A stretch of 64,000 nt of DNA from Spirochaetales bacterium (GCA_947478845.1 CANJXC010000015.1:1-64000), one strand, 5' to 3'. Shown: positions 10,339 through 19,768, numbered from the stretch's first letter. The notes: generated by a model not told the origin, from the letters alone. Numbers and translations are program-made.

Positions 10339-11471
10339 CCCCGCTGGACGGGCCCTACCTCTGGAGGGCTTTCCGCTATCGGTCGCTTTCGCGCTCCCCG
10401 GGGGCTTTTCGCGAGTACCAACTCTTTCCCCGGGTGGAGCTTCCGGCGGTTTCTGCTGTTGCCACCCCTAGCCCCGAGCCGCCGCTGAGCCCTGCTTGGC
10501 AACAGCGTTTGGCGGCCACCCACACTCGGCAGTTCGCGGTGCTCCGGGAAGGGAGACTCACCGGCCGTTGGACGGACCCAAGCACGCTGGCGGACGAGCC
10601 GGGCCGGTTGTATTCGGTCACCAAATCGGTGCTCAGCTTGTCGATTGGGATAGCTTTGGCCGAGGGCTTTTTCCCGCCTATAGACAAACCGGTTGCCGTC
10701 ACGCTCCGAGGCGATCAGATGACCCCCCGCCAACTGCTTCGCATGGATTCTGGGTTAAGCTTCGACGAGGGCTTTGCAAGCCTAGGCCATCAGTCCAAAA
10801 CCTACCTGCACCCCAACGCCCGGCACACCGCGCTTTCAAGCCGGCTCGCAGACCCGGTAAGCCGGGAGTTTCACTACAACGATTACCATTCCCTTATTTT
10901 AGGGCTTTTGCTCGAACAGTCGCTGACGCAGGCCGACTGGCAGCCAAGCCTGGAGGCCTCGCGGACTCTACCCGTGGTCGTGTCCTGGATGTATGAGAAG
11001 CTTCTCGTACCGCTGGGGCTACGAAGTGCGGGGGCTTTCGTCGTCGATTCCTCGCACCACAGGTTTCCCAAAACCGAGTCGGGCTTGTGCCTGAACGCTC
11101 TCGAGTTGGCGAGCCTAGGGCAGCTTGTGTTGCAGGGTGGAACCTGGAATGGGGCGCAACTGGTGCCACAAGTTTGGCTCGCCGAAAGCACTGGCAAGGA
11201 AAACGCGTGGAACGCACCCGAGGCCTTTCGCCGCTACCGGAACCTCGCGTGGGGGCCTTGGCTTTCCACCGGGCGGGGCTGGTACGGTTACCACTGGTGG
11301 GGAACTTCGTACCGGGGCAGTTCGGCCGTGTTCGCTATGGGGATCCACGGGCAAGTTCTCCTGGTCAGCCCGCGCCACCGCGCCGTTGTGGTGCGCTTGG
11401 CAGACCGGTGGGCCCTCCGAGAATGGTGGCCCGAGGTGCTACTCGAGGCGCTCGAAACCGGCGAGCTTTAG
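10335..11471 (+). CDS. Beta-lactamase/class C-like serine hydrolase
   Basis: 378 aa from a TTG that overlaps the preceding stop (TTGA); a TTG at 10284 is an alternative that would overlap the upstream gene by 55 bases. The SxxK motif is SVTK in LYSVTKSVLSLSIG and the second motif is probably YND in FHYNDYHSLILG. There follow RMDSGLSFDEG and a C-terminal YHWWGTSYRGSSAVFAMGIHGQ typical of the beta-lactamase-related hydrolase family. No signal peptide is seen, so it is probably cytoplasmic and an esterase or amidase rather than a resistance enzyme. The substrate is unknown. Confidence 0.82.
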   Translation: MTPLDGPYLWRAFRYRSLSRSPGAFREYQLFPRVELPAVSAVATPSPEPPLSPAWQQRLAATHTRQFAVLREGRLTGRWTDPSTLADEPGRLYSVTKSVLSLSIGIALAEGFFPPIDKPVAVTLRGDQMTPRQLLRMDSGLSFDEGFASLGHQSKTYLHPNARHTALSSRLADPVSREFHYNDYHSLILGLLLEQSLTQADWQPSLEASRTLPVVVSWMYEKLLVPLGLRSAGAFVVDSSHHRFPKTESGLCLNALELASLGQLVLQGGTWNGAQLVPQVWLAESTGKENAWNAPEAFRRYRNLAWGPWLSTGRGWYGYHWWGTSYRGSSAVFAMGIHGQVLLVSPRHRAVVVRLADRWALREWWPEVLLEALETGEL

Positions 11472-11483
11472 CTACCTTGCTCC

Positions 11484-12407
11484 TTAGACGCCCCACCAGG
11501 GCAGCCCTAGGGGGGGATAGTCGGTTTCTGCCAATCCCCTTTGCAGGCTTTTGAGGTAGCCCTCAAAGCCATACTGCGGACGGTAGCCAAGGACTGCTGT
11601 TGCTTTTGCAACCGGCCACAGAGTCCGGCCCCAGGTCAACGCGAGGGCATCGATACCCTTCTGGGTAAACAAGGTGTTGCACCCGGGGTAGCGCTGCTCC
11701 AGCACCGCAAGCTTATCGTTGTGCAGGGCTTGGGCGTCCGAGAGCTCAAACGCCATTGGCGCCATGATGTTGAACGCATCTATGTCCCCCGCAGGTTGGT
11801 GGGTCAGCGCTAGGCCCACGGCCTGTGCGACATCCCGGTCATCCACACCACCAAAGAGCAAGCGGAAGCCGTAGCGGTCTAAGGTGCTTTCCGGAACAAA
11901 CATACCCAGGCGCAGCGCCACCGTTGTTAGTCCCCACTTGCGGGCGTAGAGTTCGGCCATTTCCTCGCACAGTTTTTTGGACAAGCCGTAAATGTCTGAC
12001 GGCAAGAGGGCCTTGTGCTCGTCCACAACACTCCACGCATCTTCCGCGGGCTGCGAGCTGTCACCGTAAACTCCCATCGTGGAGCATAAAACCACACGCT
12101 TGATTCCCGCCTCGCGGGCCGCCTCATAGACGTTAAACGTCCCGGTGACATTGATGCCCCAGAAGTCCTCTGGACGCCATTTGGCCAAATGAATGCCGTG
12201 CAGGGCAGCGGCGTGAACGACGGCATCCACGCCAGAGATTGCCTCGCGGACGTTGTTGATGTCGCGGACATCCCCTACCAGCGTTTCCCCGCTGGTGTCG
12301 CCAAGTTCGCGGAAATCGAAGAGACGAAGGCTGTGGCCAGCTGCGGTGAGCGCTGGTATGATGGCGCGGCCGAGGTTGCCTCCGGCGCCGGTGATCAGAA
12401 TCTTCAT
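11484..12407 (-). CDS. NAD-dependent epimerase/dehydratase (extended SDR)
   Basis: 307 aa. The Rossmann motif TGAGGNLG (6-13) opens the protein. Typical extended-SDR landmarks follow: DVRD, VVHAAALHG, INVTGTFNVYEAAR, the catalytic Ser region in CSTMGVYGD, and YGLSK (the YxxxK pair). The C-terminal substrate domain is short and does not identify the sugar or other substrate. Ribosome-binding sequence GGAAGG precedes the ATG at 12407. A promoter (TTGACA-N17-CAACAT) lies upstream. It converges on the hydrolase gene with only 12 bases between. Confidence 0.9.
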   Translation of the reverse strand: MKILITGAGGNLGRAIIPALTAAGHSLRLFDFRELGDTSGETLVGDVRDINNVREAISGVDAVVHAAALHGIHLAKWRPEDFWGINVTGTFNVYEAAREAGIKRVVLCSTMGVYGDSSQPAEDAWSVVDEHKALLPSDIYGLSKKLCEEMAELYARKWGLTTVALRLGMFVPESTLDRYGFRLLFGGVDDRDVAQAVGLALTHQPAGDIDAFNIMAPMAFELSDAQALHNDKLAVLEQRYPGCNTLFTQKGIDALALTWGRTLWPVAKATAVLGYRPQYGFEGYLKSLQRGLAETDYPPLGLPWWGV

Positions 12408-12427
12408 AGGTGGTTCCTTCCGCCTCG

Positions 12428-12456
12428 ATGTTGGGCTCGAAAAGGGCAGGTGTCAA
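12428..12456 (-). promoter_or_regulatory. Promoter TTGACA-N17-CAACAT for the SDR gene
   Basis: On the minus strand TTGACA (12451-12456) is 17 bp from CAACAT (12428-12433). This gives a leader of about 13-15 bases carrying the ribosome-binding sequence of the gene starting at 12407. Confidence 0.55.
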
Positions 12457-12550
12457 TCCAAACTCCGGAACCTTCGTCACTTCACGGCCGAGTTTAGCTG
12501 GGTCTTCTCAAATTTATTGCGCTTAATTTCACATTATTCGTAGTCACTGC

Positions 12551-12580
12551 TTGTAAGAAGTTCTGAATGGGGGTTAAACT
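12551..12580 (+). promoter_or_regulatory. Promoter TTGTAA-N18-TAAACT for pyruvate:ferredoxin oxidoreductase
   Basis: TTGTAA (12551-12556) and TAAACT (12575-12580) lie in an A+T-rich stretch. They give a ~24-base leader with AAGGAG before the ATG at 12611. Confidence 0.5.
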
Positions 12581-12610
12581 TAGTTTACTGACATAAACAA
12601 GGAGTCCTCC

Positions 12611-15600
12611 ATGGCACGCAAGACGAAGACGATGGACGGCAACATGGCCGCGGCGCACGTTTCCTATGCGTTTACCGAAGTGGCAGCCATTTACCCCATC
12701 ACTCCCTCCTCGGATATGGCCGAAAATACCGACCAAATGGCGGCCGCGGGCCACAAAAACCTGTTTGGAGAAACTGTCCGCCTGGTGGAGATGCAATCGG
12801 AAGCTGGGGCCGCGGGCGCGATGCATGGCTCCCTGCAGGCCGGGGCTCTGACCACCACCTACACCGCCAGCCAGGGACTCCTGCTGATGATTCCCAACAT
12901 GTACAAAATTGCCGGCGAGCTTCTGCCTTGCGTTATCCATGTGTCTGCCCGAGCAGTGTCCAGCCACGCGCTGAGCATTTTCGGAGACCATAGCGACATC
13001 TACGCCACCCGCCAAACTGGTTTTGCCATGCTCGCCACCGGCAGCGTGCAAGAGGTGATGGACTTGGCTGGAGTGGCTCACTTGGCCACCATTAAGACCC
13101 GTGTACCGTTTGTTCACTTCTTCGACGGTTTTCGGACCAGCCACGAGATTCAGAAGGTCGAAGTGATGGACTACGGCGACTTGGCCGGCTTAGTCGATCA
13201 AAGTGCCCTGAAGCGTTTTCGCGACGGAGCACTCAACCCCAACAAGCCCGTCACCCGCGGCACCGCGCAGAATCCGGATGTGTTCTTTCAGGCCCGAGAA
13301 GCCTCCAACCCGTATTACGATGCCGTTCCTGACGTGGTGGAAAGCTATATGGACCAGATCAGCAAAATTGTGGGCCGAAAATACCAACCTTTTGTGTACT
13401 ACGGCGCCCCGGACGCCGAAAACCTCGTGATCGCCATGGGCTCTGTCACCGAAACCCTGCGCGAAACTATTGACTACCTCAACGCTAGAGGCCAAAACGT
13501 CGGTGCCGTCATTGTGCACCTCTACAGGCCTTTTAGCGCCAAGCATTTCCTGAGGGTGCTGCCCGAAACGGTGAAGCGCATCTGCGTGCTCGACCGCACC
13601 AAGGAGCCCGGAGCCGTCGGTGATCCACTTTACCTCGACGTGAAGGGCGTGCTCTATGGGCGCAAAAAGGCCCCCGAGGTTATTGGAGGTCGGTATGGAC
13701 TCGGCTCGAAGGATACCACCCCTGCCCAAATTATCGGGGTGTTCGACAACCTTGCTGGCAAAGAGCCCAAGGACCATTTTACCATTGGCATCGTCGACGA
13801 CCTGAGTTTCCATTCGCTACCCATGCCCAAGGAAGAAGTCTCGGTGGTGCCGGAAGGAACCATCGAGTGCAAGTTCTTCGGGCTGGGGGCGGATGGCACG
13901 GTGGGCGCCAACAAAAACAGCATCAAGATCATCGGCGACAACACCGAACTGTATGCCCAAGCCTATTTTGCCTACGACTCGAAGAAATCTGGCGGCTTCA
14001 CCGTGAGCCATTTGCGCTTTGGCAAGAAACCCATTCGCTCGCCCTACTTGGTGGGAAGCCCCGACTTCATCAGCTGCTCGCAGCCAAGCTACCTCGACAA
14101 ATACGACATGCTGAAGGGAGTCAAAACCGGCGGAACCTTTCTGCTCAACACTTTGTGGAGCCCCGAAGAAACCAAAGCAAACCTTCCTGATTACATAAAG
14201 AAGCAGCTGGCCGACGCCAAGGTGAACTTCTACATCCTTAACGCTACCGCGATCGCCGAGGAGCTGGGCATTTCGGGCCGTACCAACACCATATTGCAGT
14301 CGGCTTTCTTCCAATTGTCGAACGTGATTCCCTACAAACAGGCTGTCATGCACATGAAGGACGCCATTGTAAAAAGCTACGGCAAAAAGGGCGAGGACGT
14401 GGTTCGAATGAACTTCGAAGCCGTTGACCGTGGCGTCGGAGCGCTGGTGAAGCTCGAGGTTCCCGCCGAGTGGTCACAACTGCCCGCCCTCGCCGTGATC
14501 CCCGGCAGCCTGAACGCCCCGCGTTTTATCACCGAAGTGGTCGATGTAATCAACGCGCAGAAGGGCGACCAGCTGCCCGTGAGCGCCTTCGCCGACCGCG
14601 CCGACGGCACTTGGCCGGCCAGTACTGCCAGTTACGAAAAACGAGGAATCGCGGTCAACGTGCCGGTTTGGCAGCCCAACGAATGCATCCAGTGCAATCA
14701 GTGCGCCTACGTTTGCCCCCATGGCGTGATACGGCCCTTCCTGGTGAGCAAGGACGAGGCCGCCAAGGCCCCCAAGGGCTTCGAAACCCTCAAGGCCCAG
14801 GGCTTTGCCCAGGGCAAGGACCTCGGCGACTATGGCTTCCGCATCCAGATCAGCCCCTACGACTGCACCGGTTGCGGTAACTGCGCCGACGTGTGCCCCT
14901 CCAAAAACAAAGCCCTATGGATGAAACCGCTGGCCAGCCAGATGCACCAGATGGACAACTGGAACTTTGCCTTGAAGAGCGTCACCTACAAAGACCACCT
15001 CACCGGCAAGGGCAACGTCAAAAACAGCCAGTTTGCCAAGCCGCTGTTTGAGTACTCCGGTGCCTGTGCCGGTTGCGGCGAAACTCCCTACATTAAACTC
15101 ATCACCCAGCTCTACGGCGACCGGATGATGGTCGCCAACGCCACCGGATGCTCTTCGATTTACGGTGGAAGCTGCCCCTCCACCCCCTACACCTTCAACA
15201 GCGAAGGCCAGGGACCCGCGTGGGCCAACAGCCTGTTTGAAGACAACGCCGAGTACGGCATGGGCATGCTCTTGGGTTACAATGAGATGCGCGACCGAGT
15301 GAGCAAACTCATCGAAGAAGCGAAAACTGCCGGAGCCAGTGGAGCCGCCCTTGCTGCGATGGAAGCCTGGGAAACCCACAAGGCCGATGGTGAGGTCACC
15401 CGCAAGGTGAGCACCGACCTCGAGACGGAGCTAGCCGGCCACCAGGAAAAGTGGGCCACCGACCTATTGGCTCTCAAGCAGTACTTCGTCAAGACCAGCC
15501 AGTGGATTTTCGGGGGCGACGGCTGGGCCTACGACATCGGCTTTGGCGGACTCGACCACGTCATTGCCAGTGGCGAGGACATCAACATTGTGGTGATGGA

Positions 15601-16162
15601 CACCGAGGTATATTCCAACACCGGCGGCCAGGCCTCAAAATCGACTCCCGTGGGCGCCATTGCTAAGTTCGCAGCGCAGGGCAAGCAGATCCGCAAAAAG
15701 GACCTCGGACTGATGGCTACTACCTACGGCTACGTGTACGTGGCCCAAGTAGCTATGGGCTCGAGCCAGAACCAGTTTTTCAAAGCCCTTCGCGAAGCCG
15801 AAGCCTACCCGGGACCGTCAGTCGTGATCGCCTACGCCCCGTGCATTAACCACGGGCTCAAGGGCGGAATGGGTAAGACCCAGGCCGAAGCCAAGGCTGC
15901 CGTAGCGTGCGGGTATTGGCACCTGTGGCGCTTCGACCCGCGCCTAGAGGCCGAGGGCAAGAACCCCTTCGTGCTCGACAGCAAACAACCCGACTGGAGC
16001 AAGTTTCAGGACTTCTTAGGCGGCGAGGTGCGCTACAGTTCGCTCAAAAAGGAAAATCCCGAGCACGCCGAAGCCCTGTTCCAAGCAGCCGAAGCCAACG
16101 CCAAGTGGCGCTACAACGGCTATAAGCGGCTATCAATGCTAAACTACGACAACACGCACTGA
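12611..16162 (+). CDS. nifJ: Pyruvate:ferredoxin (flavodoxin) oxidoreductase
   Basis: 1183 aa, the length of the single-chain homodimeric enzyme. It oxidises pyruvate with CoA to acetyl-CoA and CO2, reducing ferredoxin or flavodoxin in the cytoplasm. The N-terminal pyruvate-binding domain contains YPITPSSDMAE. Two 4Fe-4S motifs are C692-x2-C695-x2-C698-x3-C702P and C752-x2-C755-x2-C758-x3-C762P. The C-terminal TPP domain has CAGCGETPYIKL, GDGWAYDIGFGGLDH (G969-D970) and DTEVYSNTGGQASKSTP. AAGGAG precedes the ATG. Its 3' end overlaps the convergent gene by 24 bases. Central to a fermentative anaerobic metabolism. Confidence 0.97.
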   Translation: MARKTKTMDGNMAAAHVSYAFTEVAAIYPITPSSDMAENTDQMAAAGHKNLFGETVRLVEMQSEAGAAGAMHGSLQAGALTTTYTASQGLLLMIPNMYKIAGELLPCVIHVSARAVSSHALSIFGDHSDIYATRQTGFAMLATGSVQEVMDLAGVAHLATIKTRVPFVHFFDGFRTSHEIQKVEVMDYGDLAGLVDQSALKRFRDGALNPNKPVTRGTAQNPDVFFQAREASNPYYDAVPDVVESYMDQISKIVGRKYQPFVYYGAPDAENLVIAMGSVTETLRETIDYLNARGQNVGAVIVHLYRPFSAKHFLRVLPETVKRICVLDRTKEPGAVGDPLYLDVKGVLYGRKKAPEVIGGRYGLGSKDTTPAQIIGVFDNLAGKEPKDHFTIGIVDDLSFHSLPMPKEEVSVVPEGTIECKFFGLGADGTVGANKNSIKIIGDNTELYAQAYFAYDSKKSGGFTVSHLRFGKKPIRSPYLVGSPDFISCSQPSYLDKYDMLKGVKTGGTFLLNTLWSPEETKANLPDYIKKQLADAKVNFYILNATAIAEELGISGRTNTILQSAFFQLSNVIPYKQAVMHMKDAIVKSYGKKGEDVVRMNFEAVDRGVGALVKLEVPAEWSQLPALAVIPGSLNAPRFITEVVDVINAQKGDQLPVSAFADRADGTWPASTASYEKRGIAVNVPVWQPNECIQCNQCAYVCPHGVIRPFLVSKDEAAKAPKGFETLKAQGFAQGKDLGDYGFRIQISPYDCTGCGNCADVCPSKNKALWMKPLASQMHQMDNWNFALKSVTYKDHLTGKGNVKNSQFAKPLFEYSGACAGCGETPYIKLITQLYGDRMMVANATGCSSIYGGSCPSTPYTFNSEGQGPAWANSLFEDNAEYGMGMLLGYNEMRDRVSKLIEEAKTAGASGAALAAMEAWETHKADGEVTRKVSTDLETELAGHQEKWATDLLALKQYFVKTSQWIFGGDGWAYDIGFGGLDHVIASGEDINIVVMDTEVYSNTGGQASKSTPVGAIAKFAAQGKQIRKKDLGLMATTYGYVYVAQVAMGSSQNQFFKALREAEAYPGPSVVIAYAPCINHGLKGGMGKTQAEAKAAVACGYWHLWRFDPRLEAEGKNPFVLDSKQPDWSKFQDFLGGEVRYSSLKKENPEHAEALFQAAEANAKWRYNGYKRLSMLNYDNTH

Positions 16163-16729
16163 TAAATAGGCCACAAGAGCGAGGATACCTGTCACGATAG
16201 ACATGAACGAGAACAGCAAACGCATCACGCTTTTGGCGTTAAGCAACGATGCCCAGGCGGCAAACGACAAGCCGATGGCTGCGATGAGCATCACCAACTG
16301 CAACTCATCCCCACGTCCATTGAAGTTTTCGGCGATAGCGAGCTTGGCGTCCGATTCGGCCGATTTCTCGTCCGCCGCCTTTTTCATCGCGGCATAATAG
16401 GCGTCGCTAAAAGGGTCGTCCGGGTTAGTCTTGATCGAATCTTTGAGCTCGTCGGAGAAGTTCCCCTCATAGTAACTGGCTTTAGGCCCCGCTTCGTTGG
16501 TGGCCCAGTTATCATAGAGGGAGTAATCGTAAAGGGTGTACTGGTTGGCCATCAGGAACGCGGCGTTCGCATCGCTCAGGGCTTTCATTCCTTGGTTTTG
16601 GTATTTGTTCTGGTCTGAGCTCGCCATCTGACTCTGGTAGCTCGATAAGCCGGTAAAGACGCTCAGAATGGCAATTGCTGCTCCCAGCAACACCTCTGAG
16701 CCCAACCAAGAGTAGGTTTTTGCTAGCAT
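16139..16729 (-). CDS. Membrane protein with three helices and a coil-rich loop (DUF4337-like)
   Basis: 196 aa. One hydrophobic helix at ~12-30 (LLGAAIAILSVFTGLSSY), a ~100-residue hydrophilic region rich in Ala, Lys, Asp and Tyr, then two helices at the C-terminus (LQLVMLIAAIGLSFAAWASL and FMSIVTGILALVAYLSV). Size and layout resemble DUF4337 proteins; function is unknown. GGGGAG is the ribosome-binding site. The last 24 bases lie opposite the end of nifJ. Probably expressed separately from, or by read-through of, the upstream minus-strand genes. Confidence 0.6.
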   Translation of the reverse strand: MLAKTYSWLGSEVLLGAAIAILSVFTGLSSYQSQMASSDQNKYQNQGMKALSDANAAFLMANQYTLYDYSLYDNWATNEAGPKASYYEGNFSDELKDSIKTNPDDPFSDAYYAAMKKAADEKSAESDAKLAIAENFNGRGDELQLVMLIAAIGLSFAAWASLLNAKSVMRLLFSFMSIVTGILALVAYLSVRVVVV

Positions 16730-16740
16730 GTGTACTCCCC

Positions 16741-16783
16741 GCCGGATTTTTTTGGAGTCAAACGGTACTCTTAGCTATCCGGC
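16741..16783. repeat. Inverted repeat GCCGGAT...ATCCGGC
   Basis: Perfect 7-bp arms (16741-16747, 16777-16783) enclose a second possible pairing (GAGT/ACTC). The element spans the end of the gene at 16771-17169 and the leader of the DUF4337-like gene. It could fold in that mRNA. It lacks a U tract on the minus strand, so it is not a standard terminator. Confidence 0.45.
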
Positions 16784-17169
16784 GAACTGATTATACCATT
16801 GCCGGGCAAGCTGTCAACTCCAACAGGAGATTCGTTTCCCGAATCCCTAGCTTTCCAGTGGAGAATCCGAAAGCTGCCCTTGTGGGCGGGGACTCCGAAC
16901 CCGACAACTGGGCGCTCGAGCACCCCGGTCCACCAATAGGTGAGCGGCAACAACTTCGGCAGATCCTCTTGAAGCTTCCCCGCCGGATAATACAAAAGAC
17001 CTTTTTCATCACGGATCATCCACACCAAGTGAGGAGCCGACCCGTAGGCAACCAACTGGCCCATCAGCTTGACCTCATGCCCGAAATCGAGGGCGGAAAG
17101 CGGAGAAGACCAAACCGCGACCACGAGGATCAGGGCCCAGAAAAACGCCGTTTTCGTCCGCGGGCCCAT
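16771..17169 (-). CDS. Small secreted protein downstream of the M30-like peptidase
   Basis: 132 aa with a signal peptide (about 1-26, ending SPLSALD). The mature part is short and contains VKLMGQLVAYGSAPHLVWMI and GLLYYPAGKLQEDLPKLLPLTYWWTGVLE. No family is recognised. The start is placed at 17169 because GGTGA lies just upstream in the end of the peptidase gene, one base away. The tight spacing suggests co-translation with the peptidase, so it may be a secreted partner or inhibitor; that is a guess from context. Confidence 0.55.
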   Translation of the reverse strand: MGPRTKTAFFWALILVVAVWSSPLSALDFGHEVKLMGQLVAYGSAPHLVWMIRDEKGLLYYPAGKLQEDLPKLLPLTYWWTGVLERPVVGFGVPAHKGSFRILHWKARDSGNESPVGVDSLPGNGIISSPDS

Positions 17170-17170
17170 T

Positions 17171-18811
17171 TTATTTCACCATCACCCAGTACTGAACCGT
17201 AGACTTCGGCGCTGTCAGTGTAAAGCTCTGCGAGTTGGTGGCCGAGGCAGAAAGCCGGTGCATGGTAAAGCCCCACGGCCTGAGAAGCGTCTGGTCGGCG
17301 GCAGTGTTCCCATAAATGAAGGGGCCACTCGTCGAAGCATCATCTAGCTGTTCCAAGTTCCACAAGTCGATTTTTTCGGCGACGTAGGTTGTGCTACCGA
17401 GAATCTTAGACACCTCTGTATTGAAGGTAGACACCGAACTTCCAACCGGTGGTGTTGTGTACACCAAGGCCGTCAAATAGCTTTCGAAGGCCTTCTTAAA
17501 GTCGCCATTCGAGCCCATAGCTTCCGTTATCGCTTCCTGGCCTACCTTCGAGTTGGCCATCATCGAATGGAAGAACTCCGCACCGCCGTAGCGACGCTCC
17601 AGAAAAGCCCCGAAGGCGAAGGCGCTGGCGTAGCTTTTGAGCACGTCGTTGCCGGCGAGCCAGTCCGTGACGCCGGAAACGGCATAATGGGACAAGAAAT
17701 CTGGCAGTCGGTTTTGGGCGCCGACGGTAACAGGGTCGTAGCCCACTTGAGCTACCACCAAATCCTCCGCCACCATGGCGCACATTTCATTGTACCAGGC
17801 GGGCGCAAACTGGTTATTCTTAATGTTTTTTTGGTTGTACAAGATCATATGAGTGTATTCGTGGGCCAAGGTGGAAATCATGTTGTCAAACATATCATTG
17901 GTAAAGAATGCATCGAGGTAAAAGATCTCCGCCAGGTTGGTCTTGGTGGTTGCTAACTCGGCTTGCGTGAACTCGTCCTTGCCCCAAAAGAAGCCCATCG
18001 TGCCCCCGCTTCCGGCACTAGTGGAATCAACATCAAAATCAATGTCGTAAATCAGGATCGAAATATGCTGGTCGCCATCGATGCCACCATTACCGCCGGG
18101 GCCACCCCCTAGCTCATAACCGTAGAGGGTGGTGACGTTGGTAAACACGTCCTCGAACTGTGTAGCTAACTCGATGGCCTGTTGAGAGCTGACTTTGTTA
18201 TCGTCTAGTTGCGCCGAGGAACCGAGGTAATTGTCGTCGGCTACCCAGATATAGCAATGTTCGTCACGGGCACGAAGTGTGGCCGAAATCTGTTTCCAAA
18301 CTTTCCCTTCGTTGGAATCAACGTGAAACAACTTGGTAGCTCCAAGGTTGAAGTTATAGTTATTTGTTCCGTAAGTAATAGGAGCATTACCAGAAACCGA
18401 CCGCGAGCGGTTGGCGGCGGCCGACCACTTTGCCACGCTCAGCTCGTTGAAGCGCTGCGCCCGCGGCAGATCAGGAAAGGGGGCCCGAGGTGGCGCAGAC
18501 AACAAAACCTTGGGAGCCGCCAGCCCAACTCCGGTGGCCACAACTTCCGTATCGGTGGGGTTGGCCTTCACCAGAAAGATTTCTTTGCCTGCGGCTCCTT
18601 TCACGGTGAGCGTGAGCTTGCCGCTTAAAGCTTGGGCAAAGTCGACCAGATAGGTGGGAGCCACGGCTGTGTAGGCGAAACTCACCTGCCCAGAGTCAGC
18701 AGGAGCCAGCACAGGAGCCTTGGTACCGAAAAGGTCGCAGCCACCAAGGAGGAATAAGCTACCAACGAGCAGTAAGGATTGAGAAACGGATACAGAAGAT
18801 GACGGCTTCAT
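17171..18811 (-). CDS. M30-like zinc metallopeptidase lipoprotein (hyicolysin family)
   Basis: 546 aa from the ATG at 18811; an upstream start at 18865 would bury the signal peptide. The signal ends in a lipobox LLGGC with C25, so it is probably lipid-anchored. The zinc site HEYTH is at 317-321 within STLAHEYTHMILY, with W-N-E-M-CAMVAEDL downstream, as in M30 peptidases. The preceding region has GGIDGDQHISILIYDID, also typical of that family. The C-terminal ~130 residues form a beta-rich extension. Probably digests host or environmental protein at the cell surface or in the periplasm (inferred). Confidence 0.82.
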   Translation of the reverse strand: MKPSSSVSVSQSLLLVGSLFLLGGCDLFGTKAPVLAPADSGQVSFAYTAVAPTYLVDFAQALSGKLTLTVKGAAGKEIFLVKANPTDTEVVATGVGLAAPKVLLSAPPRAPFPDLPRAQRFNELSVAKWSAAANRSRSVSGNAPITYGTNNYNFNLGATKLFHVDSNEGKVWKQISATLRARDEHCYIWVADDNYLGSSAQLDDNKVSSQQAIELATQFEDVFTNVTTLYGYELGGGPGGNGGIDGDQHISILIYDIDFDVDSTSAGSGGTMGFFWGKDEFTQAELATTKTNLAEIFYLDAFFTNDMFDNMISTLAHEYTHMILYNQKNIKNNQFAPAWYNEMCAMVAEDLVVAQVGYDPVTVGAQNRLPDFLSHYAVSGVTDWLAGNDVLKSYASAFAFGAFLERRYGGAEFFHSMMANSKVGQEAITEAMGSNGDFKKAFESYLTALVYTTPPVGSSVSTFNTEVSKILGSTTYVAEKIDLWNLEQLDDASTSGPFIYGNTAADQTLLRPWGFTMHRLSASATNSQSFTLTAPKSTVQYWVMVK

Positions 18812-18861
18812 AAGCAATGGGCCTCTTGAAGTCCGCTCTAGTCTCCAGGGGCCCCGATTGC

Positions 18862-19638
18862 TCAACCTTTCAGGTTTTTTTCAAAAAACGCCTTCATTTC
18901 GTTCCAGCCGTCTTGCGAGGCACCTGGGATATCAAGGGTATCAAACTTGACGAAAGCGTGCCCCTGCCCCTCGTACAAGTGCACCTCACCGACTCCTTTG
19001 GACTTGAGGGCTTCGCCGAAAGCCTCGGCCTGAGCGGTAGGAATTTGGCTGTCCACGGTACCGAAGATGCCGAGTACCGGCCCGCTTTCGCCCAGATGGC
19101 CAAGCTTTGAGGCATCCGTGATGGGCCCCGAGCCGTAAAAAATCACCGCAGCCTTGAGCGAGCCGTCACGGGCTCCCAGGCGCATGGTGGTGGTGCCACC
19201 GAAACAGAAGCCCGTGGCTCCCACTCGGGAGGAGTCCACTTCCGGCAACGATTTCAGGTAAACCATGGCAGCATCAACGTCGGTGTCAATTTGCGCTACA
19301 GGGGTGGAACTCACCAAGATAATGGCCCCAGGAATGGAGTTGGCGTTCTTACCCCGCATGGCATCCACAGCAAGGACGACAAAGCCGTCCTCGGCCAACC
19401 TGTCGGCTTTGCGGTCCATTTCTTCCGTGAGACCCCACCACTCGTGCACCATGAGCACTGCTGGGTATTTCCCGGGAGCCGAAGGCTTGGCAAGGTAGCC
19501 ACCGAGCGTGACTTTGCCGTCGAGGGATGGGTAGGTGACGTTGATCAGGTCTTTCACGGCGGTTCCGGAGGGCATACCAGTTGTGGAACAGCCAAGGAGC
19601 AACGAAAGAAGGAAAGCGGAGAGCGTTAAACGCAGCAT
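18862..19638 (-). CDS. Dienelactone hydrolase family lipoprotein
   Basis: 258 aa. The signal ends in LLLGC with lipidated C17. The alpha/beta hydrolase domain carries the family nucleophile cysteine in GFCFGG, the acid in FGTVDSQIP and the histidine in GQGHAFV. These match the Cys-Asp-His triad of dienelactone hydrolases; VMVHEWWGL is another family hallmark. The true substrate is unknown and export is unusual for classical enzymes of the family. AGAGG precedes the ATG. A TATATT element lies about 20 bases upstream of the start. Confidence 0.87.
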   Translation of the reverse strand: MLRLTLSAFLLSLLLGCSTTGMPSGTAVKDLINVTYPSLDGKVTLGGYLAKPSAPGKYPAVLMVHEWWGLTEEMDRKADRLAEDGFVVLAVDAMRGKNANSIPGAIILVSSTPVAQIDTDVDAAMVYLKSLPEVDSSRVGATGFCFGGTTTMRLGARDGSLKAAVIFYGSGPITDASKLGHLGESGPVLGIFGTVDSQIPTAQAEAFGEALKSKGVGEVHLYEGQGHAFVKFDTLDIPGASQDGWNEMKAFFEKNLKG

Positions 19639-19753
19639 AATTACCTCTGGCGCTCAATATAGTCAGGTTTACGTTCCTTGGCCATTCGCAAGCCCCGGAA
19701 ACCCAAAACCCTGAGAGGTCTCCGTCGCTCCAACCCAGCATCTGGGGGTTTCA

Positions 19754-19768
19754 CCGAGAATCTCTCGG
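19754..19768. repeat. Short hairpin CCGAGA-ATC-TCTCGG after the DUF6159-like gene
   Basis: Perfect 6-bp arms with a 3-base loop, just past the stop of the minus-strand gene at 19781. It could be a weak terminator or mRNA end, but there is no U run. The rest of the 142-base gap holds the leader of the 18862-19638 gene. Confidence 0.4.
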
